From Ureibacillus acetophenoni (GTDB lineage: Bacteria; Bacillota; Bacilli; Bacillales_A; Planococcaceae): a DNA stretch of 64,000 nt. The notes under the pieces were generated by a model. That model worked only from the letters and a program-made list of their open reading frames with translations. It did no database searches and was not told the DNA's origin. Shown here piece after piece: positions 15,433-24,879 of this stretch. The stretch is taken from contig NZ_OBQC01000015.1 in NCBI RefSeq assembly GCF_900220965.1, positions 44,315 through 108,314 on the forward strand, given 5' to 3'. Both the position numbers and the translations under genes were made by a program. How positions within the stretch are numbered: position 1 is the first letter of the stretch; every line of letters starts with the position of its first letter.

Positions 15433-16731
15433 TTGGTTCTCCCTGCTTTACCTCTTATAGAGGTCATAGTTCTTTTCTTTACACTTTTTTACACATTACA
15501 TATTATTCCGACATATAAAATGATCTTTATATGTGCAACTTTTATATTCATCCCATCCATAGGGCTACAATTTTTAGGTTATGAATTTATAACTATAGCC
15601 TATATTTCAATCTGCACATTAATCTTTTTTAACTATGCTTCTAAATCTATTAGAGCTTTTGTCGATATGTGTTCACTAGTCTTCGGAGGAATTATTACTG
15701 AACACATAGCCTTTAGATTATCGTCCTTATTAGTTTTAGAAGGACTAATGTTTTCGTACATATATATTTCTCTTTATTTAGTTACATTTTTCACTTTCAC
15801 ATACTACTATAAAAAGTTTATATTAAGAGTAAATCCTACTATAGTTGTTTCGGTGAAATCGCGTCTATTTATCGTTTTCACATCAGCATTAACTATCACA
15901 CTTTTATGTTTAAATAGTATAAGTCTTGAACTTAACCAAGAGCTCATTATTTCAAGGGTTAAATTTGTATTAGAAGGAGTATATTTTTTTAGTATGATCG
16001 TTTTGTATAGAACATCTACAAAACGTATTGAAATTAAAGAAAGATTAGAACGACTCGAAATAGAAAATAAACAACATATGAATTACATGAATTCACTAGA
16101 AAAAATTAATAAAGAAATGCAAAAATTCCAGCATGACTATTCAAATATTTTACTATCGATTCGAGGTTACTTAGAAACTGATAACCTACCTGGATTAAAA
16201 CACTATTTCCAATCGCATATTTTAAAAGCAGAACAAAATACACTTTTTAAGAATGAAGCTTTTAATAATCTAGACAATTTAAAACTCGTTGAATTAAAAG
16301 GTTTGCTAGCTACAAAAGTAATCCAAGCAGACCAACTTGGAATTAGGTTAGTTGTTGAGATTCCTGAACCGATAGATTCAATTGACATGGATATCATTGA
16401 TTTAACTCGTATTATTGGAATACTAACTGACAATGCAATAGAGGCTTGCAGCAATCAAACGGACCCTCAAATTAGCATTGCATTCATGAAAACAAATAAT
16501 AATTCGACTTTAATTTGTATTGATAATACTGTTGAGGAATTTAAGATTCAACTAGATGATATTTATAAAGAAAACTTCTCTACTAAAGGAAAAAATCGAG
16601 GTATTGGATTAAATAATGTGAAAGACATTCTGAAAAACTACGATGCTGTCGATCTAACTACTCAAGTTGAAGATGGTTGGTTTATGCAGGAACTAGAAAT
16701 TTCTATTAAGAAATTCGCTCTCTCTATATAA
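15433..16731 (+). CDS. Orphan AgrC/ComD-type sensor histidine kinase (HPK10, GHKL)
   Basis: A 432-aa kinase. Residues 1-195 hold about six membrane helices, the usual peptide-sensing half of AgrC-like kinases. A short coiled coil (about 197-230) leads to an HPK10 H-box, QKFQHDYSNILLS, with phospho-acceptor His234 and the family's HDY-x-N pattern. The GHKL ATPase part has an N-box DNAIEAC (about 334) and a G-box KGKNRGIGLNNV (about 386). The start is a TTG at 15433 behind GCGAGGTGC. No AgrA/LytTR regulator, AgrB processing protease or AgrD-like peptide is found beside it. It likely signals to an unlinked partner; the ligand is unknown. Confidence 0.85.
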   Translation: MVLPALPLIEVIVLFFTLFYTLHIIPTYKMIFICATFIFIPSIGLQFLGYEFITIAYISICTLIFFNYASKSIRAFVDMCSLVFGGIITEHIAFRLSSLLVLEGLMFSYIYISLYLVTFFTFTYYYKKFILRVNPTIVVSVKSRLFIVFTSALTITLLCLNSISLELNQELIISRVKFVLEGVYFFSMIVLYRTSTKRIEIKERLERLEIENKQHMNYMNSLEKINKEMQKFQHDYSNILLSIRGYLETDNLPGLKHYFQSHILKAEQNTLFKNEAFNNLDNLKLVELKGLLATKVIQADQLGIRLVVEIPEPIDSIDMDIIDLTRIIGILTDNAIEACSNQTDPQISIAFMKTNNNSTLICIDNTVEEFKIQLDDIYKENFSTKGKNRGIGLNNVKDILKNYDAVDLTTQVEDGWFMQELEISIKKFALSI

Positions 16732-16758
16732 GACATTTCATTTATATTTAATCAAAAT

Positions 16759-16792
16759 ACGCTTATCCAAACTTGCTGGATAAGCGTTTAAT
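16759..16792. terminator. Terminator between convergent genes
   Basis: ACGCTTATCCA / TGGATAAGCGT stem with a 7-nt loop, then TTAAT. Confidence 0.6.
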
Positions 16793-16837
16793 ATGTCTAC
16801 TAGGACAGTTCTCCCCTATCCAAAGTAAACAATTTCC

Positions 16838-17422
16838 TTATTCTTCACGTTTTAAGCTAAAAGTGGTCACAATCTCACTAGATTTTTTTCGTTCACGCGC
16901 TTTAGGTATATCATCAAAATAACCTAATTGAAGCATTGAAATAATCCTCTCTCCTGATTTAGCCCCAATCACCGAGCGAAACTCAGGCGCATCTAAGTAT
17001 TCTGGTGTTTTCCAACATGATCCTATTCCTAAATCCCAAGCAAGTAGTTGCATGTTTTGAATCATAGTACTTGCAGCAGCATAATCCTCTAACCGAATCT
17101 TTTGACGCACATCCTCAGGGACAATTACAAACACATAGGCACCAGGTGTCGTAAACTTTTGCATCTGTTTTTCTAGCGATTCAGCAGTTAGTTCTCTCCA
17201 TTTCGGTATTGCAGTATCTCTAAGTAATTGCTGTAGATCCTTCAATTCATCTCCACACGCCACTACCATTCGCCATGGCTCACGATTTTTATGATTTGGC
17301 GCCCATACGGCATCATCGATTATTTGCATTAATTTTTCACGCTCAACCGGCTGACCATTGAACTTCTTTATAGAACGCCTTTCTACAATTGCTTTTCTAA
17401 TCGATAAAGATTGTTCACTCAT
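16838..17422 (-). CDS. Nitroreductase-family FMN oxidoreductase
   Basis: A 194-aa NAD(P)H:FMN reductase-type enzyme. Family motifs are ERRSIKKFNGQPV near residue 15 (FMN phosphate contacts), WAPNHKNREPWRMVV near 40, and the LLAWDLGIGSCW block near 128. Members reduce nitroaromatics, quinones or enones; the physiological substrate is unknown. AAGGAGAG lies before the ATG at 17422. Two perfect palindromes in the 5' flank, one across the likely promoter, point to control by a dimeric repressor that is not encoded next door. Confidence 0.85.
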   Translation of the reverse strand: MSEQSLSIRKAIVERRSIKKFNGQPVEREKLMQIIDDAVWAPNHKNREPWRMVVACGDELKDLQQLLRDTAIPKWRELTAESLEKQMQKFTTPGAYVFVIVPEDVRQKIRLEDYAAASTMIQNMQLLAWDLGIGSCWKTPEYLDAPEFRSVIGAKSGERIISMLQLGYFDDIPKARERKKSSEIVTTFSLKREE

Positions 17423-17439
17423 TTTATTTTTCTCTCCTT

Positions 17440-17451
17440 AACAACGTTGTT
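17440..17451. promoter_or_regulatory. Palindrome in the nitroreductase leader
   Basis: AACAACGTTGTT, a perfect 12-bp palindrome directly upstream of the ribosome site; a candidate operator or RNA hairpin. Confidence 0.4.
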
Positions 17452-17477
17452 GTCTCCAACAAGTTTATCCACTTTCA

Positions 17478-17498
17478 TATTACAGAATTTCTGTAATA
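17478..17498. promoter_or_regulatory. Operator-like palindrome over the nitroreductase promoter
   Basis: Perfect 10-bp arms TATTACAGAA / TTCTGTAATA around a single centre base. On the minus strand it lies between TTGGAT (-35-like) and TAATAT (-10-like), where a repressor would block transcription. The regulator is unknown; a MarR/PadR- or PerR-sized dimer would fit. Confidence 0.55.
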
Positions 17499-17606
17499 GT
17501 ATCCAAAGTTATTACTTTATTTTTTAATAAGTCCGTTCACTATGCATCTTTAGACCATTTCTACATCCAAACATCTAACAGTAGATAAAAACGTTAGTTA
17601 AAGAAA

Positions 17607-18137
17607 TTAATTAAATACATCATCAATTTTATAATAATAGTAAATCGTGTTTGGCGTATATGCCCTTGAGTTTCTGTAGTCGTAAAGTCGATCTGCACTA
17701 TTCACTGTATGTGCATGAATATACGGAACACCATTTACCATACTTGTCACAATCGTTGTATGGTTAATTCTACCGTCCCCTTCAAAATCGTAACAAATGA
17801 CATCACCAATCGTTAATTCTGAAGGTGAGTTAACCCTTTTTGCTGTTAGTCCTGATTTTGAATTATCTAAGTGTAATTTAAATGCATGCGACACAGACCA
17901 ACTATAACTCCAAGTTTCTCTAGCAAAAACACCGGGTCGATTGGATTGCCAACCATCTGTAATCCACCATCCTCTACCACGGTTTGGCATTCCTGTCATA
18001 GGCGCTCCACCTGCCCTCAAACATTGAGAAATAAAATTCGTACAATCATCTGTAAACGCCGGGTACCTTGGATTTCTTCCGTTCCACCACGTTCTTGCAT
18101 ATTGTACAGCTGCTAGACGATTATAAACTGTTGGAAT
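17607..18137 (-). CDS. Putative cysteine amidase (amidase_6 family) with an ATT start
   Basis: A 176-aa protein of the putative amidase domain family found in spore-formers. The catalytic region is PAFTDDCTNFISQCLRAGG (Cys at about residue 32), with a His in GRINHTTIVTS (about 137) and a further His pair in IHAHTVN. The first canonical start, a TTG at 18020, lies after the catalytic Cys and would remove it. Upstream reading stays open to a TAG; AGGAGGG at 18150-18144 sits 7 nt before ATT 18137, giving (M)PTVYNRLAAVQYARTWWNG, the usual family N-terminus. ATT initiation is thus the best explanation; a mutated start is the alternative. No signal peptide is seen. Confidence 0.7.
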   Translation of the reverse strand: MPTVYNRLAAVQYARTWWNGRNPRYPAFTDDCTNFISQCLRAGGAPMTGMPNRGRGWWITDGWQSNRPGVFARETWSYSWSVSHAFKLHLDNSKSGLTAKRVNSPSELTIGDVICYDFEGDGRINHTTIVTSMVNGVPYIHAHTVNSADRLYDYRNSRAYTPNTIYYYYKIDDVFN

Positions 18138-18553
18138 CTTCGTCCCTCCTCTCTAACATCGTATGCATGTGACACATTTAATCTGCTAAATCGCGCTAAT
18201 TTTTTCGTATTTATTGCTAAAGCTTAAATCTGCAATGCTAACGCTATCCTCGAAGCAAAGAAATAACTCAAACGTTCTTTATTTGTTATATCATTTAAAA
18301 TTAATGTTCCATTCTCATTTCTTTGCTTCTGCGACGCTAACGCTATCCTCGAAGCAAACAATTCAGTCAATCAGAGTTTGACTGAATTGTTTGTAACCAA
18401 AATGAAACATTAAATTTCATATAAAATTTACCTTTCTCGCTAAAATAGATGATATATTATCTAGATATAAATCATATTTTAAGTTGCAAATGTAAAGTGT
18501 AAAATTAAAGATGTTAAGCATCCGTTTACTCCCTCTTTAGCTTCTTTTTTCCT
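18138..18553. other. Intergenic region with direct and inverted repeats
   Basis: A 23-bp sequence beginning GCTAACGCTATCC occurs twice (18237-18259 and 18336-18358). An inverted repeat AAGCAAAGAAAT (18253-18264) / ATTTCTTTGCTT (18317-18328) joins them, and a perfect 15-bp-arm hairpin follows at 18356-18392. No gene is recognised. Confidence 0.7.
18356..18392. terminator. Strong 15-bp hairpin
   Basis: AAACAATTCAGTCAA / TTGACTGAATTGTTT with a 7-nt loop. The T-run is poor, so the terminator role is uncertain; it may be part of a repeat element. Confidence 0.45.
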
Positions 18554-18610
18554 ATGTTAAATTGGGTGATGTTTTCTAAACGGTTGCTACGGGGTAAAGG
18601 AAGAATTGAT

Positions 18611-19651
18611 GTGAAAGGGTGTTTTGAATTGGCGCAGCACGCTGAACGAGAAATTATGGAGCGCACCCGTTTATGCGATAAAAATGGGAATTTAAATCCA
18701 CTAGCTATTGGCTATGCTCGGAAACCATTAATTGATTGTAATTTATCAGGCCATTTTATGCGGAAGAAGAAATGGAACTATTGGTGCATTTTTGGGGAGG
18801 AAATTTTATTCTCTGTAACAGTTAGTCATTTAGACTATGCTGCGGTTTGTTTTGTTTATTTCTTAGAATACGAAACACAACGGTTCATCGAAAAAACGAT
18901 CACTATTCCACTCGGCGGTAAATTAAAAATGCCTACGAATGTTTTGGAACCCGTTCAATTCTCCAATTCGGAACTAACAATAAGCATTACACACTTGCAA
19001 TCGACTACCTATTTATCCGTCTCTTCCAACAACTTTGAAAATGACTCCCTCCAAGCAGAGTTAATCATTCAACATCCATTAGAAGACGAAACATTAAATG
19101 TAGTCATTCCAAGAAATCGTAAAGTATTTCAATTTACTGCAAAGCACCATACATTACCGACAGCTGGGTTTGTTAAACTAGGAAATCGTACTTATAAATT
19201 CAGCGGAGAAGAATGTTTTGCTGTTTTGGACTTTGGTCGTGGAATTTGGCCACGTGAAGTGACTTGGAATTGGGCAATGGCTTCACAATTTGTAAGAAAT
19301 CATCGTGTTGGTTTGAATTTTGGCGGGCAATGGACTGACGGGACTGGAATGACGGAAAATGCGATCTTCATTGATGGAAAAATGACAAAAGTTCATGAAG
19401 ATGTTGTGTTTACTTATGACCGAACGGATTTTATGAAACCTTGGTATGTGACTACAAAATTTTCAGATCAGGTGATGCTCACTTTCCATCCATTTTTCGA
19501 ACGTGTTGCAAAAAATGAACTGAAAGTCGTAAATTCTGAAGTCCATCAGTTAGTTGGCTACTATAACGGACAAGTAAAATTAGAAGATGGTAGCACATTT
19601 TTAATCCAACAAATGCTTGGATGTATTGAAGAACATGTGGCAAAATGGTAA
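18611..19651 (+). CDS. DUF2804-domain protein
   Basis: The protein matches the DUF2804 family across its length: it opens with RTRLCDKNGNLNPLAIGYARKPL and contains FDFGRG-like LDFGRGIWPREVTWNWA near the middle, GLNFGGQWTDGTGMTENA, and FHPFFERVAKN toward the end. The family is uncharacterised. The GTG at 18611 is taken because AAAGGAAG lies 7 nt upstream; an ATG at 18554 has no ribosome site and an ATG at 18656 is possible. It ends at a bidirectional terminator facing the peptidase gene. Confidence 0.75.
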   Translation: MKGCFELAQHAEREIMERTRLCDKNGNLNPLAIGYARKPLIDCNLSGHFMRKKKWNYWCIFGEEILFSVTVSHLDYAAVCFVYFLEYETQRFIEKTITIPLGGKLKMPTNVLEPVQFSNSELTISITHLQSTTYLSVSSNNFENDSLQAELIIQHPLEDETLNVVIPRNRKVFQFTAKHHTLPTAGFVKLGNRTYKFSGEECFAVLDFGRGIWPREVTWNWAMASQFVRNHRVGLNFGGQWTDGTGMTENAIFIDGKMTKVHEDVVFTYDRTDFMKPWYVTTKFSDQVMLTFHPFFERVAKNELKVVNSEVHQLVGYYNGQVKLEDGSTFLIQQMLGCIEEHVAKW

Positions 19652-19687
19652 AAACATTCCCCTTGCTCTATTCATAGTATTGAAGTA

Positions 19688-19735
19688 AAAAAAGAGCCTT
19701 TTCCTTAGAATTACCTTTGGAAAGGGCTCTTTATT
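19688..19735. terminator. Bidirectional terminator
   Basis: AAAGAGCC-TTTCC / GGAAA-GGGCTCTTT imperfect stem between two convergent genes, with A/T tails. Confidence 0.75.
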
Positions 19736-19747
19736 AATTCAATATAC

Positions 19748-20884
19748 TTAACATCCAGAAAGGCGATTAATCGATTTTGCAAGGAGTAATGTACGCTCTG
19801 GAAGTGTGTCTATTTCTAGATATTCCTCTTCGCTATGCGCATTTCCACCAACTGGGCCAAGACCGTCGACAGTCGCTACTCCAGTTGCTGATGTAAAGGA
19901 AGCATCTCCTCCGCCTCCAGTGGCCGTATTCTTAACTTTTAGACCGATTTCTCCACCAACATCTTGGATAATATGCAGTAGTTGTTCTGTTTTATAATTG
20001 AATTCCATTGGCGGACGATTAATTGCGCCTTCAAGATGAATTTCCGTTCCAGAAACTACTGTTTTAGAACATATTTCTTTAATTTTCTGTTCTAAATAGG
20101 CTGCCTGTTCCATTTCAGATATACGAATATCCACATGGGCTACTGCATTTGCTGAAACAGTATTTACTGAAGTACCACCTTCTATTATACCAACGTTTAC
20201 GCTAATTCCTTTTTCGTGATCATTTAACTGGTGTAATTGAATAATCTTATAGGCAAGCTCTTCAATCGCACTTCTACCTTTTTCTGGTTCTATACCTGAG
20301 TGTGCAGCTACACCTTTTACTATAATATCGTAACGACCGCCACCTCTTCTTGCCGTTACAAGGGAGCCATCCTTTCTCGCAGGTTCCATAATTAAAGCAT
20401 ATTCTTTTCCAATTGAATGTTCTTCAATTAATGGACGGGATGTTATAGAACCGATTTCTTCATCCCCATTTAATATAATTTGAATGTTTTCAACACTTTT
20501 TGACCCTATCTTTTGCAATGCTTTAATAGCATAGATTAACTCAACCTGACTAGCCTTCATATCTACAACACCTGGTCCGTAGGCTCTGCTACCTTCTATA
20601 TAAAAAGGACGTTTGGCAACAGTGCCTTCCGGAAATACAGTATCCATATGAGCAACTAATATAATTTTCGGATCTACAGCATTTTTATGTTGAATAACTA
20701 AGTTATTTCCGTACTCTTTTTCTTCCTTAACCTCTACTAAAAAACCAAGCTCTTCATACTTTTCCTTCAATATGGACCCAACTTGGTCTACACCTTTTTT
20801 ATAATAGGAACCACTATCTATATTGACAAGTTGCTCAATTAGTTGAAGCATCTCTGTTTTTTTCTCTCTTAAGAAAGTTTCCAC
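19748..20884 (-). CDS. M20 metallopeptidase (CPG2/glutamate carboxypeptidase-like)
   Basis: A zinc-dependent M20 exopeptidase of about 378 aa. Metal and catalytic residues are visible in VAHMDTVFPEG (His, Asp), NGDEEIGS (catalytic Glu and ligand), IMEPARKDG (Glu) and GGNAHSEEEY near the C-terminus (His). ATGGGGDASF matches the carboxypeptidase G2 branch. A TTG at 20899 overlaps the ribosome site, so GTG 20884 (9 nt after GGAG) is preferred. It is the last gene of a peptide ABC importer operon, which suggests that it processes the imported di- or oligopeptides in the cytoplasm. No signal peptide. Confidence 0.87.
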   Translation of the reverse strand: METFLREKKTEMLQLIEQLVNIDSGSYYKKGVDQVGSILKEKYEELGFLVEVKEEKEYGNNLVIQHKNAVDPKIILVAHMDTVFPEGTVAKRPFYIEGSRAYGPGVVDMKASQVELIYAIKALQKIGSKSVENIQIILNGDEEIGSITSRPLIEEHSIGKEYALIMEPARKDGSLVTARRGGGRYDIIVKGVAAHSGIEPEKGRSAIEELAYKIIQLHQLNDHEKGISVNVGIIEGGTSVNTVSANAVAHVDIRISEMEQAAYLEQKIKEICSKTVVSGTEIHLEGAINRPPMEFNYKTEQLLHIIQDVGGEIGLKVKNTATGGGGDASFTSATGVATVDGLGPVGGNAHSEEEYLEIDTLPERTLLLAKSINRLSGC

Positions 20885-20903
20885 TTCCACCATCTCCAAA
20901 TAC

Positions 20904-21947
20904 TTATTTTTCTATTAGTACCCCATGCCCTTTCTCCAATGGGAAATGACACGCTACAAAATGGTCTGGCTTCTCTTCAATAAGACTTGGTTCTTCACTA
21001 CGACATTTATCCTGTGCATAAGGACATCTCGTATGGAATCGACAGCCTGAAGGTGGATTTGCTGGACTTGGCATATCCCCTTCTATAATAATACGATGCT
21101 TTTGGTCACGGAGTGTCGGGTCAGGGATTGGAACAGCCGCTAATAATCCTTCTGTATATGGATGTAAAGGCTGATCGAACAATTTTTCTTTTGTTGTAAT
21201 CTCAACGATTTTCCCAAGATACATAACTGCCACTCTATCACTTATATGTTTAACCGCCGGCAAACCATGGGCAATGAAAATATAAGTTAATTGGAACTCT
21301 TTTTGTAGTTTAGACATTAGATTAAGAATCTGTGACTGAATTGAAACGTCAAGGGCAGATACAGGCTCATCACAAATGATTAACTTAGGTTTTAAAGCAA
21401 TAGCTCTTGCAATACCAATTCTTTGTCTTTGTCCACCACTAAATTCATGTGGATATCTTCTTGCGTAAGAACGGTCCAACCCAACGACATCCATTAATTC
21501 ATATACCTGATTTTCTAATTCTTTTCCTTTAGCTACACCGTGGGTTTTTAGGGGCTCTGCAATAATATCAAATACTCGCATCCTTGGGTTTAATGAACTA
21601 AAAGGATCCTGGAAAATCATTTGGATTTCAGCTCTTTTTTTCCTTAGAGCTTCGCCTTTTAATTTACTTAAATCAACGCCTTCAAAAATGATTTCTCCCT
21701 CTGTTTTGTCTAGCAGTTGCATTATTAGATTACCAGTTGTAGATTTTCCACAACCTGATTCACCAACGATCCCCAAGGTTTCACCTTGCCTTACAAAAAA
21801 GTCAATATTGTCTACAGCTCTTAAATATTGCCTTTCCTTTTTAAACAATCCTTCAGTTACGTCAAAATATTTCTTTAAACCCTTTACTTCTAGTAAATAC
21901 TCTTCTTTCTTAGTTTGTGTTTCTACTTGTTCCAGCTTTTGTACCAT
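20904..21947 (-). CDS. Oligo/dipeptide ABC importer ATPase (OppF/DppF-like)
   Basis: A 347-aa ATPase with Walker [10 protein letters not shown] (about 59), Q-loop [12 protein letters not shown], signature [14 protein letters not shown] (about 167), Walker [13 protein letters not shown], and the C-terminal oligopeptide-ABC extension with Cys residues ([15 protein letters not shown]) that may bind an Fe-S cluster in this family. Its ATG directly abuts the stop of the OppD-like gene (TAGATG), with GGAGAGGTGG as ribosome site. It pairs with the OppD-like ATPase to energise peptide uptake. Confidence 0.92.
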   Translation of the reverse strand: MVQKLEQVETQTKKEEYLLEVKGLKKYFDVTEGLFKKERQYLRAVDNIDFFVRQGETLGIVGESGCGKSTTGNLIMQLLDKTEGEIIFEGVDLSKLKGEALRKKRAEIQMIFQDPFSSLNPRMRVFDIIAEPLKTHGVAKGKELENQVYELMDVVGLDRSYARRYPHEFSGGQRQRIGIARAIALKPKLIICDEPVSALDVSIQSQILNLMSKLQKEFQLTYIFIAHGLPAVKHISDRVAVMYLGKIVEITTKEKLFDQPLHPYTEGLLAAVPIPDPTLRDQKHRIIIEGDMPSPANPPSGCRFHTRCPYAQDKCRSEEPSLIEEKPDHFVACHFPLEKGHGVLIEK

Positions 21948-22931
21948 CTAGATTGCCACCTCTCCTTCTTCATGGAGCCAGCAACGGACTTGGTGATTCG
22001 GTCTAATTTCTTTTAACTCCGGTTCTTCTGAGAAACACTTGCTAGTTGCTAGCGGACAGCGTGTTTGGAATCTGCAACCTTTCGTTATCGTTCCAGGTGC
22101 CGGTACTGTCCCTTCAATTGATTGAAGTTCATCTTTCAACTCATGAATTTTCGGTGTACTGTCAAGTAACCCTTTAGTATAAGGGTGCTTAGGCTCCTTA
22201 AAGATCGTATAAACATCCGTATACTCAACAACCTGTCCAGCATACATAACAATAACTGTATCAACCATTTCTGCAACAACACCAAGATCATGGGTAATTA
22301 ACATAATGGACGTATCATTTTCATGGATTAGGTTTCTCATTAACTGCAAAATTTGTGCTTGAATCGTTACATCTAGGGCCGTTGTAGGCTCATCTGCTAT
22401 TAATAGTTTAGGGTTACAGGAAAGGGCCATCGCAATCATAACTCGCTGCCTCATACCACCACTTAACATGTGCGGGTAAGATGAATATACTTTCTCAGGT
22501 CTAGGGATTCCCACTTTCCTAAGCATCTCGATACTTTTAACCTTTGCTTCTTCCTTACTCGCTTTTTGATGTAGTTTAATAGATTCAGAGATTTGATTTC
22601 CTACTGTAAATAATGGGTTTAATGAAGTTAAAGGTTCCTGAAAAATCATCGCAATTTCATTTCCACGAAGCTTTCTCATATCACGGTTTGAAATAGTTGT
22701 TAAGTCTTTTCCTTCAAACAATATCTTTCCATCCACAATCTTCCCTGGAGATCCAACTAATCCCATGATAGATAGTGATGTAACACTTTTACCGCTACCT
22801 GATTCACCTACAACCGCAATAGTTTCCCCTTTCTTAATTGAAAAAGAGACACCATCAACTGACGGAACCACTCCATTCTCCGTATGAAAATAGGTTTTTA
22901 AATCTTTAACCTCCAATAAAGCTTCTGTCAT
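21948..22931 (-). CDS. Oligo/dipeptide ABC importer ATPase (OppD/DppD-like)
   Basis: An ATPase of about 327 aa with Walker [10 protein letters not shown], signature [14 protein letters not shown], Walker [14 protein letters not shown]-loop MLITHDLG, and the C-terminal [15 protein letters not shown] extension. The preferred start is ATG 22931, 8 nt after GAGGGGG (TTG 22937 is also possible). It forms the ATPase heterodimer with the downstream OppF-like protein. The operon order SBP-permease-permease-D-F is that of Bacillus peptide importers. Confidence 0.92.
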   Translation of the reverse strand: MTEALLEVKDLKTYFHTENGVVPSVDGVSFSIKKGETIAVVGESGSGKSVTSLSIMGLVGSPGKIVDGKILFEGKDLTTISNRDMRKLRGNEIAMIFQEPLTSLNPLFTVGNQISESIKLHQKASKEEAKVKSIEMLRKVGIPRPEKVYSSYPHMLSGGMRQRVMIAMALSCNPKLLIADEPTTALDVTIQAQILQLMRNLIHENDTSIMLITHDLGVVAEMVDTVIVMYAGQVVEYTDVYTIFKEPKHPYTKGLLDSTPKIHELKDELQSIEGTVPAPGTITKGCRFQTRCPLATSKCFSEEPELKEIRPNHQVRCWLHEEGEVAI

Positions 22932-23005
22932 ATTCAAGACCCCCTCTTCATATCTACTGGTGTTATTTGTTTTATCATGTATTTATTCCAAGATAATACT
23001 TTTTA

Positions 23006-23929
23006 TTATTTCGCTGATCTAGGATCAAGGACATCTCGTAGCCAATCTCCTAAGAAGATAATCGCAAGCACTGTAATTGTGATTGCAAGCCCTGGGAAGG
23101 TTGCTAACCACCAGCTAGTAGCTATGTAATCTCGACCGTCACTTAAAATTCCACCCCACGATATTGTTGGAGGTTGAATTCCTAAACCTAAAAAGCTTAA
23201 AGAAGCTTCAAGAATAATAGTTGTCGCTACACTCAAAGTAGATATAACGATAAAAGGTGAGATAACATTTGGAAGTAAATGTTTTAGTATAATTTTATTA
23301 TCACGAACACCAATCGACTTGGCTGCTTTTACAAATTCACGTTCCTTAATAGATAGTACTTCTCCACGAACAAGACGTGCATATTGAACCCAGTTTGTAA
23401 TACCTAATACAACAATTAATGTAGTAACACTTGGTCCGAAAATACTTAAAATAACTAGGGCAAATAAGATTGTTGGAATAGCTAAAAATGAATCTACTAA
23501 TCGCATTAACACATTGTCTATAAAGCCTCCGTAGTACCCAGCTACTAAACCTACAAAAACACCTATCACTCCTGCAAGTGCAACTGCTGCTAACCCAACA
23601 GCAAGGGAAACTTGCGAACCATAAATAATTCTACTTAAAATATCCCGACCAAGATTATCTGTGCCTAAAATATGCTCCATAGACCCTCCCTCGAGCCAAA
23701 ATGGAGGTTTAAGCATTGCAGCGGGATTAATCATATTTGGATCATATGGTGCAAGGTATTTTGCGAAAATAGCAACTAATATAACAGCAAGAACAATAAT
23801 CAACCCGAAAGTTCCTGTTTTACTTTTTAATAGAAGGCGCATCCAACGGACAAAGCCATTAGTTGTTTGTTTTTTCTCGACTGAACTTACAACTTGATTT
23901 TGATTTTGAGTCTCTGTATTTACCGACAT
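23006..23929 (-). CDS. Peptide ABC transporter permease (OppC/DppC-like)
   Basis: A 307-aa inner-membrane permease with a hydrophilic N-terminal tail of about 30 residues, a first helix around 37-58, and five more helices. It has the OppC signature GTDNLGRDILSRIIYG and the EAA coupling loop VRGEVLSIKEREFVKAAKSIGV. AAGGGGGAGG precedes the ATG at 23929. It begins 14 nt after the OppB-like permease and partners with it. Confidence 0.92.
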   Translation of the reverse strand: MSVNTETQNQNQVVSSVEKKQTTNGFVRWMRLLLKSKTGTFGLIIVLAVILVAIFAKYLAPYDPNMINPAAMLKPPFWLEGGSMEHILGTDNLGRDILSRIIYGSQVSLAVGLAAVALAGVIGVFVGLVAGYYGGFIDNVLMRLVDSFLAIPTILFALVILSIFGPSVTTLIVVLGITNWVQYARLVRGEVLSIKEREFVKAAKSIGVRDNKIILKHLLPNVISPFIVISTLSVATTIILEASLSFLGLGIQPPTISWGGILSDGRDYIATSWWLATFPGLAITITVLAIIFLGDWLRDVLDPRSAK

Positions 23930-23943
23930 ATGTCCTCCCCCTT

Positions 23944-24858
23944 CTAGTACTTAATTCTTGGATCTAGTATTTTGTAAAGGATATCTGCTATTAGATTCAT
24001 AAGGATAACAATAAACGCAATTACAAATACACTTGCTTGTACAATAGCCATGTCTCTCGTATTTACAGCTTGGATTAGGAGCTGTCCTAAACCTGGCCAA
24101 GAAAATACAGTTTCAGTAACAAGCGTACCACCGACTAAAGTTGACGTCTGTAGTGCAGTAATTGTCACTACCGGAATTAGTGCATTTCGGAATGCATGTT
24201 TATTAATAACAAAGAAATTTCTTATCCCTTTACTTTTAGCTGTTCTAATATAATCCTGATTTAGAATCTCAAGCATGCTCGAGCGAATTAGCCTTGTCAT
24301 TTCTGCAGCAATACCAGTACCTAATGTGATTGCTGGAAGAACTAGATGGCTTAGATCTCCTCTTCCTGATACAGGGAACCAGCCCAGTGTAACTGAGAAT
24401 AATAAAATTAACATAATACCTAGCCAGAAGTTTGGCATCGCTTTCCATAATACCGCTCCACCTGTTGCCAGGAAATCTACTGGGGAGTTCTTTTTCGTCG
24501 CAGACCAAATACCAAAAGGAATTGCTATAACAATTGCAATAATCATCGCAGCTATTGCAAGTTCGAGGGTGGCTGGAAGCCGTTCAAGGACAATTGGTAA
24601 AGCACTTTGGTTATAACGGAATGAGTCTCCAAAGTCTAATTGCACTAGTCCTAACATGTAAGTAAAGTACTGAATGTGGAATGGTTCATTTAAACCTAGT
24701 GATTCTCTAAGTAGTTCAATATCTTCTTGGCTTGCATCCTCTGGAAGCATCAATGCAACTGGATCACCAGCTACAAAGACTAGACAAAATACAACAAAAG
24801 AAATAATGAAAAGAACCGGAATGACTTGCAATAGACGTCGAATCAAATATTTACCCAT
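23944..24858 (-). CDS. Peptide ABC transporter permease (OppB/DppB-like)
   Basis: A 304-aa permease with six predicted membrane helices. It begins MGKYLIRRLLQVIPVLFIISFVVF, the common OppB start, and contains the EAA-loop LNQDYIRTAKSKGI and ETVFSWPGLGQLL. AAGAGGTGAG precedes the ATG. It lies 59 nt downstream of the binding-protein gene, where a 5' hairpin (GTCCTTTACACT / AAGGACTAAGGATT region around 24880-24903) could dampen read-through, so that the lipoprotein is made in excess, as is usual. Confidence 0.92.
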   Translation of the reverse strand: MGKYLIRRLLQVIPVLFIISFVVFCLVFVAGDPVALMLPEDASQEDIELLRESLGLNEPFHIQYFTYMLGLVQLDFGDSFRYNQSALPIVLERLPATLELAIAAMIIAIVIAIPFGIWSATKKNSPVDFLATGGAVLWKAMPNFWLGIMLILLFSVTLGWFPVSGRGDLSHLVLPAITLGTGIAAEMTRLIRSSMLEILNQDYIRTAKSKGIRNFFVINKHAFRNALIPVVTITALQTSTLVGGTLVTETVFSWPGLGQLLIQAVNTRDMAIVQASVFVIAFIVILMNLIADILYKILDPRIKY

Positions 24859-24879
24859 CTTCTCACCTCTTAGTGTAAA

